Source: Amyelois transitella | Lineage: Eukaryota > Arthropoda > Insecta > Lepidoptera > Pyralidae | NCBI RefSeq assembly: GCF_032362555.1 | Contig: NC_083533.1 | Span: 5,001-69,000 of the forward strand | DNA length: 64,000 nucleotides | Direction of reading: 5' to 3' | Shown here: positions 62,991-64,000 of the stretch, piece after piece | Position numbering within the stretch: the first letter of the stretch is position 1 | How the letters are laid out: every line of letters begins with the position of its first letter | Program-made: the position numbers and the translations under genes | Notes under the pieces: model-generated | The model's database searches: none | Seen by the model: only the letters and a program-made list of their open reading frames with translations | Told to the model about the DNA's origin: nothing

Positions 62991-64000
62991 AATTCAAAAT
63001 TCAAAATTTTTACTTACTCTTATAGGATACTTCATATCGCTTTATAATTGTCAAAACGTATGGTTTAACAACATTGGTTGACGTGAAATAAATTACTTAA
63101 AACAAAGTTTACTGCCGCTTCCAAGGCGTCAGTGGAGAAGAAGCGGTAACAAACTGCATTGCAGCATTTTCTTCAACAACGTCAACTTCACAATTATCCA
63201 AACTAAGAATAGAATGTGGACGAGAGAATACATTGTTCAGATTAATATATTTATATGAGATTTTAATATAAAAAAAAAATATATTTTATATTTTATGGAT
63301 TGCCAATTTTAAAAAGATTTATGTACAGAGTGTACTGAATTTTGATTTAAGTTCAAATCAAACTACAATTCATTACGAGGTTCCTGTGCCAAGCTCAAGC
63401 CAGATGTTTTTATCATTAAGGTAATCATCAGTCCTATAATAAGCCTTCTCACAAAGTACTTTCTTTACATACTCTTTGAATTTTCGGTTAGGCATATAAA
63501 GAACAGACTCCGGCAACCTATTATAAAATCGTATACAGTTCCCCTTAAATGATTTACTGACTTTACTAAGCCTATGATACGGCATGACTAATTAATGTTT
63601 ATTACGTAAATTTCTATCAGTTGTGGCACTAACTTTGTGAAAAAAGAGGTATTTTTCCTAACATACATTATAAGGTAAAAAATGTACTGGGATGCTACTG
63701 TAGGTATGTTTATTTTCTTAAAGAGTTGTCTTAACGAGTCTCTTGGTCCTAAACCGTAAATTGAGCGAACGGCCCTTTTCTGAATTATAAAAATAGTTTG
63801 CTTATCAGCCGCGCTACCCCATAAAAGTAAACCATAAGATAACAAGCTATGAAAATAGCTGAAATAAACAAGCCTAGCTGTAGCTACATCTGTCAATTGT
63901 CGGATCCTCCTAACAGCATAAGCGGCAGAGCTAAGTTTATTGGAAAGTTTTGAAATATGAGCACCCCACTGTAGCTTTGAATCTATTATAATTCCTAAAA
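62990..64000 (-). pseudogene. LINE remnant, RT C-terminal region and 3' end
   Basis: The minus strand reads FLGIIIDSKLQWGAHISKL from the window edge, then FSYFHSLLSYGLLLWGSAAD and IIQKRAVRSIYGL, then after a frameshift near 63600 and a stop, YHRLSKVSKSFKGNCIRFYN and LPESVLYMPNRKFKEYVKK, ending about 63373. The 3' UTR to about 62990 contains GAAGAAGCGGTAACAAACTGC. It is a jockey/CR1-type element, dead, and continues past the window. Confidence 0.87.

Overview
This window is nuclear DNA from an insect, almost certainly a moth or butterfly. Genes are broken into short, GC-rich exons with GT-AG introns. The introns and intergenic DNA are AT-rich and packed with repeats that I recognise as lepidopteran: a tRNA-derived SINE, short Helitron-like elements with TC...CTAG ends, LINE fragments, and a very abundant ~265-bp repeat with a (TATG)n tail. 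The species cannot be read from the sequence. Family names rest on motif recognition, and exon borders were placed by hand from splice sites and codon phase.

Layout. 1-973: a homogeneous 16-bp satellite. 1824-6658 (+): a HAD-family phosphatase resembling pseudouridine-5'-phosphatase, seven exons seen, start unresolved. 6.7-10.5 kb: repeats and featureless AT-rich DNA. 10561-22914 (-): PPP1R15 (GADD34/CReP type), the regulatory subunit that directs protein phosphatase 1 to eIF2alpha, in three coding exons split by a 9.3-kb intron, with several small upstream ORFs in the presumed leader. 25145-31030 (+): BORCS5 (myrlysin), a BORC subunit on lysosomes, seven exons. 31-44 kb: a repeat-rich intergenic stretch with one good core promoter candidate (Inr plus DPE at 35975). 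44397-56895 (+): a complete 13-exon fatty acyl-CoA reductase of 523 residues. 59947-62352 (-): the last three exons of a second fatty acyl-CoA reductase, convergent with the first and continuing beyond the window. 62.4-64 kb: repeats and a broken LINE.

How the genes relate. PPP1R15, BORCS5 and the HAD phosphatase are ordinary housekeeping or stress genes with no obvious shared pathway. PPP1R15 and BORCS5 are divergent and about 2.2 kb apart. The two reductases lie tail to tail, share a splice position, and probably come from local duplication.

I found no clearly new multi-gene system. The more unusual signals are smaller: a 15-bp tandem array that forms the end of a reductase intron right up to the splice acceptor; a 103-bp tandem duplication that copies a splice donor in BORCS5; a 40-bp minisatellite that contains the reductase stop codon; a decayed THAP exon with an intact splice donor inside an intron; direct target-site duplications that identify the commonest repeat as a retrotransposed element; a 713-bp hAT-like element with an 8-bp target duplication; and a GC-rich hairpin block in AT-rich DNA.
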